DNA of 6,278 bases from a bacterium (GTDB lineage Bacteria > Tectomicrobia > Entotheonellia > Entotheonellales > Entotheonellaceae): the NCBI GenBank assembly GCA_027294925.1, contig JAPULM010000377.1:1-6278 (forward strand), given 5' to 3'. Below the pieces are notes generated by a model, which had not been told where the DNA came from, did not search any database, and saw only the letters and a program-made list of their open reading frames with translations. Positions 5,989-6,278 of the stretch are shown one piece after another. How positions within the stretch are numbered: position 1 is the first letter of the stretch; each line of letters begins with the position of its first letter. Both the position numbers and the translations under genes were made by a program.

Positions 5989-6278
5989 AGGCCACGGCGG
6001 GTGCACGATATTCCTGCAGTGCCTCGGCCAACTCTTCCGCCGCTTTGTCAATCCCGACCCACGATAAACGCCGTAAGTATTCGTCCACATAGGTGCGCTG
6101 CAGGCGTTTGACCGCCTCCATGCCCGCTTTCATGTGGCGCAGGCCGCCGCCACAGATCATCGCTAGCGCTTCCCACAACACCGGGTCTTGCATATCCTGG
6201 GTCAAGTCGTGCTCCATGCCGATGAGAATACGCTTCAAGCTCAAGGCATATGCCGGACCCTTTTGCGCAATGGCGTAG
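5987..6278 (-). CDS. Unrecognised helical protein, C-terminal part, runs off the window
   Basis: I do not recognise this protein. The frame has no stop up to the right edge, giving 96 residues. A TTG at 6244 or an ATG at 6217 could be starts, but neither has a clear ribosome site, and the residues before 6244 (KGPAYALSLKR) read like real protein, so the true start is probably beyond 6278. It looks soluble and nearly all helical: a segment around LKRILIGMEHDL, a Gly-containing turn MICGGGLRHMKAGMEAV, then VDEYLRRLSWVGIDKAAEELAEALQEY, which has the heptad-like spacing of an amphipathic helix, and an Ala/Pro tail. There is one cysteine, no evident metal or nucleotide motif and no membrane segment. 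It is directly followed by the FmdB-like gene, which suggests a functional link, perhaps a complex or shared regulation. Coding is supported by the tight coupling and by good amino-acid composition. Confidence 0.65.
   Translation of the reverse strand, partial: YAIAQKGPAYALSLKRILIGMEHDLTQDMQDPVLWEALAMICGGGLRHMKAGMEAVKRLQRTYVDEYLRRLSWVGIDKAAEELAEALQEYRAPAVA

Noticed and set aside
1..6278. CRISPR array, tRNA/rRNA gene, insertion sequence, phage or toxin-antitoxin module
   Set aside because: No regularly spaced direct repeats, no cloverleaf-like or rRNA sequence, no transposase or integrase motif, and no small paired toxin/antitoxin genes were seen on either strand.

Overview
The window is a piece of a bacterial chromosome with moderately high G+C that looks like ordinary but accessory-rich metabolic and transport DNA. 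It holds eight protein-coding genes, two of them cut by the window edges. No rRNA, tRNA, CRISPR array, transposase, integrase or phage gene was seen. Taxonomy cannot be fixed from the sequence. The mix of a class III CoA-transferase, a TauD/TfdA-type dioxygenase, an SCP2-like protein and an FmdB-like zinc ribbon would suit a large-genome environmental or symbiotic bacterium, for example a proteobacterium or an Entotheonella/Tectomicrobia-like lineage. That is a weak inference from gene content.

Layout: (1) 3-461 (+), the C-terminal third of a CaiB/BaiF-family CoA-transferase. (2) 489-971 (-), a small polytopic membrane protein with the His/Asp pattern of the YdjM/DUF457 group; it converges on gene 1 and is visibly more AT-rich than its neighbours. 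(3) 1105-2457 (+), a complete MATE exporter. (4) 2459-4066 (+), a complete DHA2 (EmrB/QacA-type, 14-TM) major facilitator exporter starting one base after the MATE stop. (5) 4202-5125 (+), a complete Fe(II)/2-oxoglutarate dioxygenase of the TauD/TfdA family after a 135-base gap. (6-8) A minus-strand group read from the right edge: an unrecognised helical protein (5987 to beyond 6278), an FmdB-like zinc ribbon protein (5691-5975) and an SCP2-like protein (5190-5627). Genes 5 and 6 converge across 64 bases that contain GC-rich inverted repeats, probably a transcript end.

How they may work together: the MATE/MFS pair is very probably one transcript and gives two mechanistically different ways (cation/drug antiport, and proton-driven DHA2 export) of expelling amphiphilic or toxic compounds. 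The dioxygenase may lie downstream on the same transcript or have its own start. It could oxidise a sulfonate, sulfate ester, aryloxy acid or another small acid, and the substrate cannot be read from sequence. In the minus-strand group, the unknown protein and the zinc ribbon are 11 bases apart and almost certainly co-transcribed; the SCP2-like gene follows after 63 bases. I see no clear new defence, mobile or RNA-based system. The points most worth a second look are the exporter pair, the unknown/FmdB/SCP2 cluster and the divergent substrate pocket of the dioxygenase.
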